Shown: positions 1-12,539, numbered from the stretch's first letter. The stretch is DNA of 64,000 nucleotides from Odobenus rosmarus divergens (GCF_000321225.1 NW_004451670.1:569139-633138); one strand, 5' to 3'. Translations and numbers: made by a program. The notes: generated by a model not told the origin, from the letters alone.

Positions 1-1843
1 GTATGGTATTTTGTTCATGACATAGTGACCTGTTTTTGTGTGTACTCAAATAAAATTATGAAGTGACCTTCCTTCAGCTCATTTTATCATGGTCTCAGTA
101 GCCTTCTCTGAGGTTGGTGTTCTGTGAGATCGTTTATTTTCAAAAGGAAAATAATGGTCTGGTGGTAAGCACCAGGCTGACTTTTGAAGGTCAAAGACTG
201 ATTCTTTGAATTTTCCTCCTTCTTACCAACATAGGCCAGGTAATGTATTATTGAACTGCTTCTCACAGGGTGATATGTCAGGTTTTTTTTTTTTTTTTTG
301 GTTTTGTTTTGTTTTTTGCAATTTATCAAATAACCAATGTACAGAATAACCCATTTTCAAAATATACTTATTTCTTCTAACAATTTAGTTTATTTCACTA
401 TTATAAATACTTTCATTTACTTCCTTTTCCTTTCCCAGAGCAATGTTTCTGGGAGAGCTCACTTGTTCCCAGCTCCATGACAGGGTAATAGGAGACAGGC
501 AGAGAAGAGACACAGTATCTTATTCCAGGACACTCAATTTATGCCACCTGACTATGCCACTCACTAATTCTCATTGTTCCACTCATTTACAGAGATCCTG
601 GCCAATCCTCTTACTTTTGTGAGTATTTTAGCTCCTGGTGCCATTTCGCTCTCCCCAACACTTCTTAATTCTTGGTGACTTCAGTATCTGCTTACATGGT
701 CCCCACCATGTTCTGACATCTCCATCATTTGACATCTTCTTTTTCAGCCACTGATTCCAGGTCATTCCCTAAAATTTATAATTAAAAACCAAACACCCTA
801 TCAAAATGATAATTCCAAATACCCCCCTCCCGAGCACCAGCTCCTGTTTCTCCAGCTCATGCCTCTAATCCTCTGACTCTCAAACTCTTACACCCCACAG
901 GGGCCCACAGTGCACTGATCTTAGCACCTGTTTCATCCTTCATCCCCCCCTACCCTTTTGTTCCTCTGTAGCCTGCCTCAATTTCAAGGACAATCATTTT
1001 AATCATGACCATGAATATACCATCAACTCTGCTGCATAATCTACCTTCATCTTACTCTAGGGTAAAACCACATATCTGGTTAAATCCAAATCTGCTTTAC
1101 CCATGCCTGCACTTGCAAGCTGGATGTATTTGGAGATAAATACACCTATGTTGACTTAATCAATTTAAAAACTTTTACTCTCAAATACACTGTTAAGAAG
1201 AAAAAGATAAGCCCCAGAGTGAAAATGTTTGTATTTGCACAGTTAATTATGTAACAGAAGGGTATAATAATGAGTCCATAAAATTCAGTTAAGATGTTTT
1301 ACATTGCTGTTAGGAATTATGTTTATTTATTATTATTATTGCTGGTTTTCTGATACAGTTTTAATGAACTAGGACATCTAAAACTTGTTACAAGGACATG
1401 ATAGTTCAGTTTTACCACTTTCTTGCTTCAGCTTTGAAACATTTGTATGTGTGAAATACAAACAAGAAATATAAATCACTACTATAATATCTTCTGTTGA
1501 GTAACTCTAACCATTACATACAGTACCTTCTTATCCCTATAATTAATATTGATTAATAAAGATTGAAAATGTATTATGCATCTTAATATAAAGAATGTGT
1601 GGATTTCTACATTTCAGATGGAAGTATTTGAGGCAATGCTCTGGATAAAATAGATGCTAAGGATGCTGTTTATCAGAATACAATTCTACCTGAAATTTAG
1701 TGTAGGCATAACACTGGATGAAGTTGTATAGTTAAAAGTATATGGGCCCACAAAGGATTATATTGTGTTGAGTCATATAGAATAATATATAATAAGTAAA
1801 TGGGTATTAGCCAATCAATTAAATGTTTTATGACAAAGTGATT
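1..1843. other. AT-rich intergenic or intronic stretch, no gene seen
   Basis: I recognise no gene, exon or repeat family here. The only marked feature is a T-rich tract at about 282-316 (a run of T followed by TTTTG units), which could be the tail of an old minus-strand retroelement, although the adjoining sequence matches no family I know. Open frames on either strand are short and have no recognisable product. Confidence 0.6.
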
Positions 1844-2104
1844 TTTAATTTAAATTCAATTAGCCAACATATAGTACATACTTAGTTTCAGATGTAGTGT
1901 TCAATAATTCATCAGTTGTGTATAATACCCAGTGCTCATCACATCACTCTCCCTCCTTAATACCCATCGTGCTATTTTACCCTATCCCCTCCAGCAACTC
2001 TCAGTTTGCCTCCTACAGTTAAGAGTCTCAGAGTTTTTCTCCATCTCTGATGACTTCCCATTCAGTTTTTCTGCCCTCACCCTATGATCATCTGTGCCAT
2101 TTCT
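1844..2104 (-). mobile_element. L1 3' end (carnivore L1 3' UTR), minus strand
   Basis: Read on the minus strand this is an L1 3' UTR. It contains the landmarks 'gcaaactgagagttgctgg', 'gatgggtattaaggaggg', 'gatgagcactgggtattat' and 'aactaagtatgtactatatg', then a short A-rich tail near 1844-1860. The copy has lost all of ORF2 by 5' truncation. It is joined directly to a SINE at its 5' side, and the pair is bracketed by the direct repeats tgacaaagtgatt (1831-1843) and tgacaaagtaatt (2298-2310). The many substitutions suggest an older insertion. Confidence 0.85.
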
Positions 2105-2297
2105 TAAGATTTATTTATTTATTTTAGAGAGATAGAGAACATGAGCAGGAAGGGCAGAGGCAGAGGCAGAAAGAATCTCAAGCAGAATCCGCATGGAGCT
2201 CAGGCCAACATGGGTCTCTATCTCACAACAGTGAGATCAGAAGCTGAGTCAAAACCAAGAGTCCAACGCTTAACTGTCTGTGCCACCCAGACACTCC
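2105..2297 (-). mobile_element. Can-SINE (tRNA-derived), minus strand, fused to L1
   Basis: On the minus strand the element runs from a degenerate tRNA-like head ('gtctgggtggcacagacag') through a CT-rich body to a tail of AAATAAAT units at 2105-2125. It is full length but diverged. Its tail abuts the L1 3' UTR at 2104 and its head abuts the target-site duplication at 2298. No separate duplication flanks the SINE itself. This arrangement can come either from a chance nested insertion or from template switching during L1 reverse transcription. Confidence 0.85.
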
Positions 2298-2310
2298 TGA
2301 CAAAGTAATT

Positions 2311-3479
2311 CTTATCCTGAAAGGGGTAAAATTCTTCTACCAAGTTCAGAAAACCATTTTGTTTATTCTTATTAACTGAGATGTTAACACTCTTAAAAGC
2401 GAGTCACATCAACGAAAGTGATAAGGATACAATTTGACTGTGGTGGGGAGAATTCACTAAACTCTAATCTGCACTGTATACTCTAAAAAATTTATGCTAG
2501 TCCATCAGAAAAAAATATATAAAATAAAAAGAAGAAAAGTTTATCTGTGAGGGCGACTTAGTTAAAATTATTATTGAATTTTGAATGAATTTGATATTAA
2601 ATAAGAATAAAATATGTGGATCATCTTAGTCATAAAATAACTGACAACTTTGGTGATCAGTGGAGTTGACACCTTCCAAAATCAGACTCATATCATAGCC
2701 AATCCAGTTTCTCTTCTCATAATCAATCAGTGAAGCAATATCAGAAAACTAATATTTTGTGAATAATTATTATGGAAGGACACTTTATTTTAGTTATCGT
2801 GATTAATTTTTACAGGACCCTATGAAGTGTATATTAACTCCAATTTATATATGCACTAGCTCAGAAAGGTTAAGTAACAGCTAATGATATAATGTAATCA
2901 GAAAATAATATGGCCTAGAACCCCATCTGTGAAATAGGGGATGGGGATTAAATAGTACACTTATCACGATGAAATAAAATAAAATAAAATAATTTTTAAA
3001 AGATTGGTTGAAGATCCCAAGCATATTTCACAGTACAATGATAGGTTATCTAAAATAACACCAAAGAATATCATATTAAAAGGAAAATTAAAATAATGCT
3101 ATAGCAACTCTCTGAAGTAGGCATCAATATTATTATAAGGATAAAAAATATCAAGAGATTCACCAAAGAAACATAATTAAAGATGATAAAGTTAAGGTTT
3201 ACCTTTAATATATACTGCCACCATTAAATTATGAGCTCCTTGAAAAGACTAGTTTACACAGTATTTTTTTGCCCAATGATCAACATAATAAATTGAGGTA
3301 ATCAACAATTTGCTACATTTATATTTTTGCTTGTATATGTCTTATTGTCATAGAATTGACAGTATTACAATGATACATCCTAAAATGGATATAATAAATC
3401 ATGAAAATGATACTGCAGTTAATATGGTAAATTAAAAACCATTCAGCTCACTTTATAATTCATTAGTATTTATTCAAGG
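2311..3479. other. AT-rich stretch with faint MIR and L2 remnants
   Basis: There is no gene. About 2810-2930 contains a degenerate match to the reverse of MIR (notably 'cagaaaggttaagtaac' at about 2863). An (AAAAT)n microsatellite lies at 2972-2992. About 3220-3320 resembles an L2 3' end ('gagctccttgaaaagact ... ataataaattga'). These assignments are weak, and the rest is unclassified. Confidence 0.4.
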
Positions 3480-5160
3480 AGCATTGAATATAACAGGGCT
3501 CACACTCTCAAGGACCTCACAGTCTAATGGAAAATTCATAAACTAATAAATATAATATAATGCCCACAATAATAGAGGACCACGAAAGGAAAAGAAGACA
3601 CTCAGTGAGAGTTCAAGGAAGGTCTTACAGAGGAGCTCAGTACCTGAAGCTGAATTTGAAGTGTTCATATAAGTTGTTCAATCTGTCTAGGGAAAGAAGT
3701 GTTTCACACAAAGCAACAACTTACACATACTCAAGAAAGCAGATTTAAGAAAAACAACACCATACATTTAGATGTTTAAACACAAAAGCCAGGGAATGGA
3801 AGGAGTGACAAGAGATTATGCCAGGCTCTGAATGTGATAGGCAGCCCCTAAGATGACCCCCAAACATCCCCCGCTGTGGGCATTAATGCCTTTTTATCCA
3901 TTTCTCTTTATTGTGGGGGGACCAATGACTCTCTTCTAATAAGGAGAACATGACAAAAGTGATAGGATGTCATTCTTGAAATTACCACACAAAAATACTG
4001 TGACTTCCATCTTGCCTGCCTTTTCCCATTCTCCTGTAGAGTCTTAACTTCCAGAAAAAAAAAAAAAAGGTGCCATTTTGTGATTAGCCTTAAGGAAGCC
4101 CAAGTGGCAAGAATTTTATAGTATCTACTCAGCAGCTGGTGAGGCTTTAGGCTCTGCTAAAACCAAAAACCAGTTAAACTTTAAGAGGACTACATCTGGT
4201 GGACAAATTGAATGCAGCTAGGTGAAAGACCCTGAGCCAGAGGCACCAGCTTAGCTGTGCCCTGGATCCTCACCGCAGAAACTATGGGAAGGTACATAGC
4301 CATTGTTTTAAGCAGTTAAACCTTGGTATAATATTTTTATGCAACAATAGTTAACTATTACCATTGGATAGGGGCAGATGATAATGACCTCAAACAGATC
4401 ACACTGAGAACACTGAACTCAAAAGCAATGGGATATAATAAAGATTTCAGAAAGACTGACTGTATGAATAAATTTGTATTTAACGAAAATGACCTAAATG
4501 TCAATGATTACGGGTATATGGCATTGAAGGCAGAGGTATCAGAGAGAGAAGCCTAAAAGGAGAAGAATCAATCTTAGCGAAGAACAGTGAAGTTGGAGTA
4601 CAGCAAAAGGAGCTCAGAAGTAGGTAGAAGGCAGACACAACAGAGCTTTGTAATGATCAATTCAAGGCAGGCAAGTGAAGAGGCAGCGTCTACAATGATG
4701 TCATGGTTTTCCATTTGAATGCTTGACTTGATGAAGGGGCCACCATGAGTCCTAAGAAAGACCACTTAGGAGGAGTATCTACGTTGAATGGGGAAGGACA
4801 GATACAGGGAGAGAGTTCCATTTCAGACCTGGAGTGTTTCAGGCAAGCTGAGGTGCTGGTGTAAATTGGATGAAACAATCTAAAGGACCAAAAATGAGGC
4901 GAGTATCCATCCTGAACATGAACATGGCAGGAGACTGGGACGAAGGGAAGGATAAAGTAAAAGAGACAAAAGGAGCATCAGAAAGGTACAAAGGGGGCCA
5001 AGGGAGCCCAGTGTCACATAAATTGGGTAGGAAAGAGCGCTGCAGAAGACAGGAGGAAAGTGCCAAATCAGCAGTAAAAATAGATGCTTGATGCCTGGCG
5101 ACTGGATGTAGAGAACTGGAAGCATCTGGCTACCAGCGCTATAGCATCTGGTAGACAAGT
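3480..5160 (+). repeat. Old dispersed repeat, family unnamed, split by an MLT1-type LTR
   Basis: Flanking the LTR at 3826-4362 are blocks that look like one old dispersed repeat. The left part has 'caaggacctcacagtctaatgg' style sequence near 3510, then an A/G-rich segment. The right part has 'cagatcacactgagaac' and further G/A-rich sequence. I recognise the phrasing ('tcaaggacctcacagtct', 'gatcacactg') from a common mammalian interspersed repeat but cannot name it with confidence. Related text recurs near 8780-9060, 9720-9990 and 20215-20455. The small open frames at 4574-5296 lie inside it and have no recognisable product. Confidence 0.4.
3826..4362 (+). mobile_element. MaLR LTR, MLT1-type, plus strand
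   Basis: The order of landmarks matches an MLT1 LTR: 'aggcagcccctaagatgacc' near the 5' end, 'gaccctgagccagagg', 'gctgtgccctggatcc', 'cagaaactatggga', and the 3' end 'gcaacaatagttaactatta'. The usual AATAAA just after the 'cagaaact' motif has decayed. A run of 14 A at about 4054-4067 interrupts the middle. There is no internal retroviral sequence, so this is a solo LTR. It interrupts the older repeat that flanks it. Confidence 0.7.
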
Positions 5161-6885
5161 TCCCACAACTGTTGTAGAGATGCTTAAGATTGTTGTTCTG
5201 TCTGTCGTCTGTGTCAGAGCCAGTGTTTTGAGCCCATTAAGTCTTATTCCCTTGTATATTTCAAGTCGTGTGCTCCGAGAAGGCTATGTGCCATGAGTCT
5301 ATGGACCATACTCCAAATCATTTGCTCTTTATATCAATGAGAGGAAACAAAAACCTATCACAAACTGGCTTATCAGGGAGAACTGTCAATAAAATCTGAT
5401 GTTAGTGCTATCTTAAGACTGAGAGGAGGGACATAAATTTCACTGGAAAAACTAGGGAATAAAATTTTATGACCTGTCTAGTAATGAAAACACTTGTAAG
5501 AAAGAGCAAAACACTCCAATATCTATTTTCTTAACATCTCCAACAGACATTCATCCTTCCCCACTCTTCTAACTTAGTAATCAAATAAAATATCTTCCCA
5601 CTTACTAACTTAAAACACTAAATTAGAGCCACACTGGTTTCTACTAAGACCATTAGTTGATGAAAAAATTTCACCTGCAAAGTAGACCATTATTTTTCAA
5701 AGGAGACTAACCCCTTCTCCTCCGCCATTTAGTAATACCGAGGTAAAGATGATAATGTTCTCTTTAGACATTTCCTTTTTCTCAGTTGTCTGTTTTGTGT
5801 GAAACACAAGGGCAGAGAAAAAGTTTGACAACTTGCTCATGTGACCCCAGTAACAAGTTGCTATGTTTACCCTGGAGGTTGGAAGATGAGTTAAATAAAA
5901 CAGATGCTAGAGCATATGGGCCTTAAGGCACAACCACCCTTGGGATATCATTTCATGGGTATTTGGTGCACCAATTGGAAAGTTAGATGGTTTTCCATGT
6001 ACACTTATCCAAGCGGGTAGTGGAAGCATAAGTATGCTCCAAAATCCATGATGGATTGTGCTTGCCAAGTCCTGTGGTTCGCAACCATAAGTTGTGCTCT
6101 GATCGTGCTGTTCATTATGTTCCTACTTAATAAAAAATGGAAAACATTCAGCTTTCCAGCATGTTAAAAGCATATGATCAATGTGTTTTCTCTTTCGACT
6201 GAAGAGAAGATCTTTTACTTCTGCAATGCCAGATGGATCCAAATGTAATTTTAACTAAAACCCTGTGAGTGAACAGTTCTAAAGTGAGAATTCTAAAACA
6301 CATGCTCATTCCTCAAACATTTTACAAAAGGAGGGATGAGATGGAAATATTTAACTAATAAGTCGTTATTCTCTTAGTCTACATTGGTGAAAGATATACA
6401 GATCTGTACTCCTCCTTATTCAATGATGCAGTTGCAACTCAAGAAGACAAGATTATGTAAGCATGCAGGCAATTTCAAATCCCCTATCATGCTGTTGTTT
6501 CCAGTTACTATTACCCAGGTATGAAAATTATTTATCCCATCAGCCCAGGACCTTCCTTGCAAATAAATGAGCAAGGGATTTGCTGGATATCCATGACCAC
6601 CCTGAGCTGAAGGTCTTTAATTACCTCTCAAGAGAGGTTTTGTGTTTTGTTTTTTGGTTTTATATTTTCTGATACCTTGGTCAAGATTTTTTTCCTCTTA
6701 TCCTATTTGATTTTTATACTATAATCTTCTAAACTTACTTTTCATTTTGTATGTAGGGTTTAATTTTAAATTCATGTAGACTTTCTATATTTTTTTAAAT
6801 TAATATCAGTAAAGCAAGCCAAGAAAACAAAACAAAACTTTGAGTATCTCTTGTGATTATAGTCCGGTCTACAGGTGGGAGTAGA
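5161..6885. other. No gene or recognisable repeat seen
   Basis: Ordinary AT-rich sequence with no frame of convincing coding character, no RNA gene and no repeat family I can name. Short frames of 60-90 codons occur at chance frequency and have no recognisable product. Confidence 0.5.
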
Positions 6886-8455
6886 CATTCTGTTCCTCTT
6901 AAATAATCAGATTTTTAACAAAAATCTAATTTTTTACAGAAGCTTTAAGTTCACAGCAAAATTAAGAGGAAGGTATGGAGATTCCCCCATACCCCTTATC
7001 CTCACAAAAATGCACAACATCCCCCATTCCAACATCCCTTACCAAAGCGGTACCTTTGTTACAATTGATGAACCCACATTGACACATCATAATCAGCCAA
7101 AGTCCACATAGCTTCCCTTAGGGCTCACTCTGGCACAAACAGAAAAAGACAGGTACCCACCATTATAGTAACATACAGAGTATGTTCACTGTCTTAAAAT
7201 TCTTCTGTGCTCCACCTATTTATCTTCTCCCCATTCCCACTAGTCAATCTCTGGAAACCACTAATCTTCTTACTATAACCATAGTTTTGCCTTTTCCAGA
7301 TTGTCATATAGTTGGAATCACAGTATATAGCCTTTTGAGATTGGCTTCTTTCACTTCATGATACGCATTTCAGGTTCCCCATGTCTTTTCATGGATTGGT
7401 AACTCATTTCTTTTTAGCAGCAAGTATTATTCCATTGTCTGGATGTACCAGAGTTTATTTATCCTTTCAACTTTGTTCTCCTTCAGTATCGTGTTAGCTA
7501 CTCTGGGTCTTTTGCTTCCCCATATAGATCAGTTTACCAACATCCACAAAATAATTCATTGGAATTTTGATTGGGCTTGCATTGAATCTACAGATTAAGT
7601 TTTGAAGAACTGACATCTCGATATTGTTGGGTTTCTTATCCATGAACATAAGATATATCTCCATTAATTTAATTCTTTTTCCATTTTATTCATCCTAGTT
7701 TTATGCTTTTCTTCATATAGATCATATGCATATCTTGTTAGATTTATAATTAAATGTTTCATATTTGGAGCTGCTAATATAAATGGTATTGTGTTTTTAA
7801 TTTCAAATTCCACTTGTTCATTGTTAGTATATAGGAAAACAATTAACTATTGTCTAATAATCTTGTATCCTGAAAGCTTCCTATAATCATTAACACATTC
7901 CAGAAGTTTTTTTGTTGATTCTTTCAGACTTCCTACATAAACTATCATGTCGTCTGCAAACAAAATTTTATTTCTCCTTTCCCAGTCTGTACACCTTTCA
8001 TTTCCTTTTCTTGTCTTATTCCTTGAGGCATTACTTCGAATACAATGTTTCTAAGGAGTGATGAGGAAGGGATATCCTTGCCTCATTCTTTATCTTAGTG
8101 GAGAAGATGTGAGTTTCTCACCACTAAGTATGATGTAAGCTGCTGGTTTTTTGTAGATATTCTATATCAAGTTGAGGAAGTTTCCCTCTGTTCCTAGTTT
8201 ACTGAGAGTTTTTATTATGAATGGCTGTTGGATTTTGTCAAATGCTTTTTCTGCATCTATTGATATGATCATGTGATTTTTTTTAGGCTGTTGATGGATT
8301 ATATTGATTGACTTTTGAATATTGAACCTGGGGATAAATCCCACTTGGTTGTCACGTGTATCTGTTTTGATACATTGTTGAATTTGTTTTGCTAATATTT
8401 TGCTGAGGATTTTTGCATCTATGTATGTGAGATATTTGTCTACAATTTTCTCAGG
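6886..8455 (-). mobile_element. Old L1 (L1M-type), minus strand, internally deleted
   Basis: Read on the minus strand, 8455 down to about 7468 is ORF2 (reverse transcriptase region), and about 7465 down to 6886 is the very end of ORF2 plus the 3' UTR. The 3' UTR has the classical landmarks in reverse: 'gttacaattgatgaacccac', 'ccagattgtcatatag', 'ttccattgtctggatgtacc'. About 1 kb of ORF2 that should lie between the two blocks is missing at about 7465. Many stops and indels show it is long dead. The family looks like the eutherian-wide L1MB group. Confidence 0.85.
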
Positions 8456-8503
8456 TGAAAGAGACAGTTGTGGAGTTGGAGATTTGAAGATAAGAGAGAA
8501 CAT
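8162..8503 (-). pseudogene. L1 ORF2 reverse-transcriptase fragment (decayed)
   Basis: A 113-codon minus-strand frame covers part of the L1 ORF2 reverse-transcriptase palm/finger region. Residues around 50-57 read QVGFIP, followed by '[12 protein letters not shown]' and then the motif-A neighbourhood '[14 protein letters not shown]' near residues 79-92. The N-terminal 20 or so residues are not L1-like and come from sequence upstream of the insertion. The frame is broken at both ends relative to a full ORF2 of roughly 1,270 residues, so it is a fossil. It is the coding remnant of the L1 at 6886-8455. Confidence 0.8.
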
Positions 8504-9154
8504 TTAAATCATACTGGAGAACAGAAGAGAAAGTCCACTAGGAGATGTAGGAGGATTGGTGATACTGAGGACCCTGCTGAAGTCTGGTGTTCTTTCTTGC
8601 TCATTACTGGCATCAACCTGTATTGCATATATACTTTTTAAAGAAAACTGAGAAACCTGAGTACAGCCATGAACAAGGCATCAAACTGGATTCAAGTAGG
8701 TTTTAGTCTCAGAGCAAAGAGTATATTGAAGAACAATGGACAAAAGGGTTATAGTATGGGTAGAAGAATAGTTGACGTAAGGAAACCTCCAACATGAAAG
8801 AGAATGATTTCAGCTGAAAGCAGAAGGTTCAAGGCACTGGAGTTTGCAAGGCTTTTAGGCAGATGTAAGAGAGTGAGAGACATGAAATGTAAAATTTTAA
8901 GGCCAGAGAAGAACCCTAAGCGTTATTTTACAAGGATTGATGAGTGCAGAATTATTATGGGACACCTACAGACTGAGAAGCTTAGTGGAGATGAGGAAGT
9001 CAAAAGACTGTGGCTGTGGCATTATCCTGGAGCTTGAAATCACCTAGACTAGGGATGATAAAGCTGAGTGTGAAATGTGTACCAAAATCTTTAATTAATG
9101 AGAGGAAATGATGAAAAAGTTAATAGACGAAAATAGCCCAGGTGTATGGCAATT
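8504..9154. repeat. Probable old interspersed repeat, unnamed
   Basis: The stretch from about 8780 to 9060 has the G/A-rich phrasing seen at 3480-5160 and 9720-9990 ('ggcactggagtttgcaagg', 'agatgaggaagtc'), which suggests another copy of the same old repeat. The first 250 bases are unclassified. No gene is evident. A 77-codon plus-strand frame at 8804-9037 has no recognisable product. Confidence 0.3.
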
Positions 9155-9703
9155 CCACACTTCATCCCTAAAATTATGAATATTTTACCTTACATGGCAA
9201 AAGGAACTGTGCATATGTGGTTAGGGTTAATAATCAGAAGAATTTAAGGATTTTCCAGGTGGGCCCAAGTAAACATATGAGCTCTTAAAAACAGAAGGCG
9301 GAGTCTGAGAGAGTCAAAGTTCAAGGGAGAGTTGGCATACTATTGCTGGCTTTGATGAGCGAGGGGACTATATGTCAAGGAATGTAAGCAGCCTCTAAGA
9401 TCTGAGGTTGACCCCAGCTGATAACCAACAAGTAAATGAGGACCTTATAACTATGTCAGCAAAGAACTGGATTCTACCAGTGGGCTGAATTATGCTGGAA
9501 ACAGATTCTCCCCCAGACCTTACCAGCACAGACTGATAGACACCTGAGTTTGGCTTAATGAAATGTTGGGTGGAGTACCCAGTTGAGCTCACCAGACTGC
9601 TGATACTCCTGTCCCACAGAATTATGAAATAATAAGTGGGTGTTGTTTTAAGCTGATAAACTTGTGGCAATCAGTTATGGTAGCAACAGAAAAGTATTTC
9701 ATA
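9155..9703 (+). mobile_element. MaLR LTR, MLT1-type, plus strand
   Basis: Landmarks occur in the order expected for MLT1: 'gaatattttaccttacatgg', 'caaaaggaactgtgc', 'ggtgggcccaagtaaac', 'tattgctggctttgatgag', 'acaagtaaatgaggacc', then 'cacagaattatgaaataata', 'gttgttttaagctgat', 'cttgtggcaatcagttatgg'. The polyadenylation signal region is degraded. It is a solo LTR with no internal region and carries many substitutions. Confidence 0.8.
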
Positions 9704-10394
9704 CCCAGTGGTAAGGATCACTACACCTTTTTACAAGGTGTAAGAATAATTACATGGAATCAAAAGCGTAAACAGGAAAGGACAGTGATCCTTAGGAATA
9801 TGGGAGGTACAATAAGGAGATTTTAGAGAAGTGGAGGGAATTTGTTGTCTATGGGGAAAGAGAGGTTTCAGTTAAGGTGGGATAGGGAGGAACCTTTGAA
9901 AAAGATTAAGGGTATAGAAGATGGTGAGAAATTGGCCAACTGGATAGGTTCAGAAACTAAGCAGGCGGTGGTGTAGATTCCATGCTATGAGGGGAAGGTC
10001 ATTTTCATCACACTGCAAGGGAAGGGCAGTGATGCACAGTGCACATCTGAGTAAGAAACACTGGATAATCTATGTGTGAAGAACATAAAAACCAGTTACT
10101 GCATGCTAGGTGAGGATAGTAGAGTTCATATGTGATGTGAACTTGATGTGAAACATTTCATTTAAAAGAGGCTAGCATTGAGTTGGGTGTTTTTTTAACT
10201 TGCTGGCCAAATACCATATTAATCTACCCCTTTCAAAACTCAGAATTTTTGCAAAGCTTCCCTCTTATTTATTGTTGCTCCCTATAACATTTCTATTTTA
10301 CTAATTCACCTTTGTCATGTGCCACCTTAACTCCTTTTCAAAATATTCCGGACACCAATAAATGCATGAATAATTTTCAATGACATTGCAATTC
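9704..10394. other. Unclassified sequence with possible old repeat
   Basis: About 9720-9990 is G/A-rich and may continue the old repeat seen before the MLT1 LTR. The remainder has no recognisable gene or repeat. Confidence 0.3.
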
Positions 10395-10590
10395 ATATTT
10401 TTTCTTTTTTATTAGGTTTTTAATTTTAATTCAAGTGTAGTTAACATGCAGTATCAGTTTCAATAATTCTGTACATTAGTGCTCCTCATGATAAGTGTGC
10501 TCTTAATTCCCTTCATCTATTTCACCCGTCCCCCTACCCCCTCTGCTAACCATGAGTTTGTTCTCTATAGTTAAGAGTCTGTTTCTCACA
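10395..10590 (-). mobile_element. L1 3' UTR fragment, minus strand
   Basis: The reverse of an L1 3' UTR is recognisable from 'taattcaagtgtagttaaca', 'agtttcaataattctgtac', 'ccccctctgctaaccatgag', 'tttgttctctatagttaaga'. The T-rich tract at about 10398-10410 is the reversed poly(A) tail. The copy is 5'-truncated to roughly 200 bp and moderately diverged. Confidence 0.8.
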
Positions 10591-12539
10591 ATTCATATTT
10601 ATTTAAATTTTTAAATTCAACCTTGTTCTAGTCACTAAATTATTTTAAATAAGTATCCTCAAAATTGTGAGAAGAAAAGTGTATCAAAATATGCCTGCTG
10701 TGGCTATGCCATGGAATAGTGTGCCATTAGAAGATGACTATATAATAAATGATCGTTGTTTCAAGGAGAAGTGCTGAAATTTAAATAAGAATTGAGTGTG
10801 TGTCCCTGTGGATCCTGTTTGGCTATTAGAGTCCATTTTAGACATTTTACTAGCCGATAAAACAGTGCTAGTGGATGAATTTTCTGTTTTTAAATTTTGT
10901 TTAGTGAGATTTACTGTTTCTTTTGTAAGAGGTCATCCAGCATTAGAAATATTCTTATTTCTCTAACACTGAACTTTCTTGTTGATGGAGAAAAAGTGCT
11001 TTATCACTTAAGAGCTTTACATATTGTAGCAAGTGAACACCTACTATAATTCAAATCAGACCTTTTAAAAGTGTCTTTTATTTTCAAGCTGAAACATAAA
11101 TGTCATTGTTTGCTTAAAACTCTTAGCATCTAATTTATCTTCCAAAGGGAGCTTTGGGAAACAGATCACGTTTAATATATGTATATAAATTAATACAGCA
11201 CAACCGTCTGCATTAATGATCATATTTTATCTCAATTACATTTCTTCATGGCCTTATTAAAATGTTTCTCATAAAGAAGATTTAGCACATGCTGTTAGGA
11301 ATATCTATATTCAAGTTACGTTTTTTATTTTCTCTTACTATAAGTATAACCTGGTACTCATTACAGTCCTTTATAACTGTTGCTGAACATAGATACCTAC
11401 CCAAAGTTCAGGAAACAGATTAAGTTATAAGTTACCGCTACTAAGGCTTTTACACCTGACTCTTAGTCTCACTATAGTCTTTGCTTTATTGCCTCTATAA
11501 TGCAAAATGTGATATAATAAGTATTCAGCTGCCTGAGACAAGGTATTCAGCTCTCTGTTCCTTTATGTGCAGTCAATAGCTTGCTAATTCAAGGAAGCAT
11601 ATTTTATTCTGGATTACCCTGAATAAATATATCCCACATTTATTATACTAGAGGTCAGAGCACAGATGTTCTCAGCAGACTACCATTTTATAATTCAGAA
11701 TCACTCCAAGTAACTCTAATTTTATGAAGAAAGCTTAGACTTGGCAACTAAAGAGAACACAGATTTTGAATGCCATTTGTGCTGTGCAGCTAAATTATTG
11801 CACATGCCTTTTGGCCAGGTGGAATCATCAACATCCTTTTCTTTCTTTCGGAGTAATGTACTTCCCCTCTTGTTACAGCTGTGCAAGTATCTTCCAGTCA
11901 ACCTTTAATCTATGCATCAAAACCTTTCAGGAAGGGTACAATGCTGGCTGACAGAGAAAAAACAATTGTGCTGAATATATTTGCCAACATTTCAGAAAAC
12001 GTCTACAGAAATTTGTAATTAAATTTGCATATTTTTAAACCAATCTTTCCAAAATTGTTCCAATAAAATCTTTTGTATTAAGCAAATACTACTCCTTCAG
12101 CACAATCGTACAGACTCTGGAAGAGCTGTGTTAAGGCACAACCCATTCCTTTGATGAGATTCTAACCTATCTGGATAAATAAAATAAAACATACGGAGAA
12201 GAGTATCTATAAAGCAGTACGTAGGTAAATTCAAAACTGTGCCATAACTTTATCAGATGAAATCCAAAGATAATAAAAAGATGGAGATACCAGGAAAGAT
12301 GCATATGGATTGAGAAATTACAGCATAGAAATAAAACCCATGGACTTTGGTCATATAATCTAGGTTATAATCCAGGCTACAAGTCTTTCAAGTTATGTGA
12401 CCTTGAGCAAGTTAATTAAAATGGGTTAATTTCAGATTTTTATCTCAAAAAATGCAAAGGTAGAATTACTAATGAATAGAGTTTTAAGAAAGTCAAATGA
12501 GAGAGCAGCAGTTGGCAATTCTAAAACACTACATGTCAC
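10591..12539. other. No gene or recognisable repeat seen
   Basis: AT-rich sequence. No SINE, LTR or L1 landmark was found on either strand, and frames are short. Confidence 0.45.

Larger units (their letters stand above)
1831..2310. repeat. Target-site duplication enclosing L1+SINE composite
   Basis: Direct repeats tgacaaagtgatt (1831-1843) and tgacaaagtaatt (2298-2310) match at 12 of 13 positions and can be extended by four more bases with one further mismatch. They bracket the L1 3' end and the SINE as one unit. The outer position of both copies argues that L1 and SINE sequence entered the site together, or that the SINE landed within a base or two of the L1 5' end. Confidence 0.7.
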
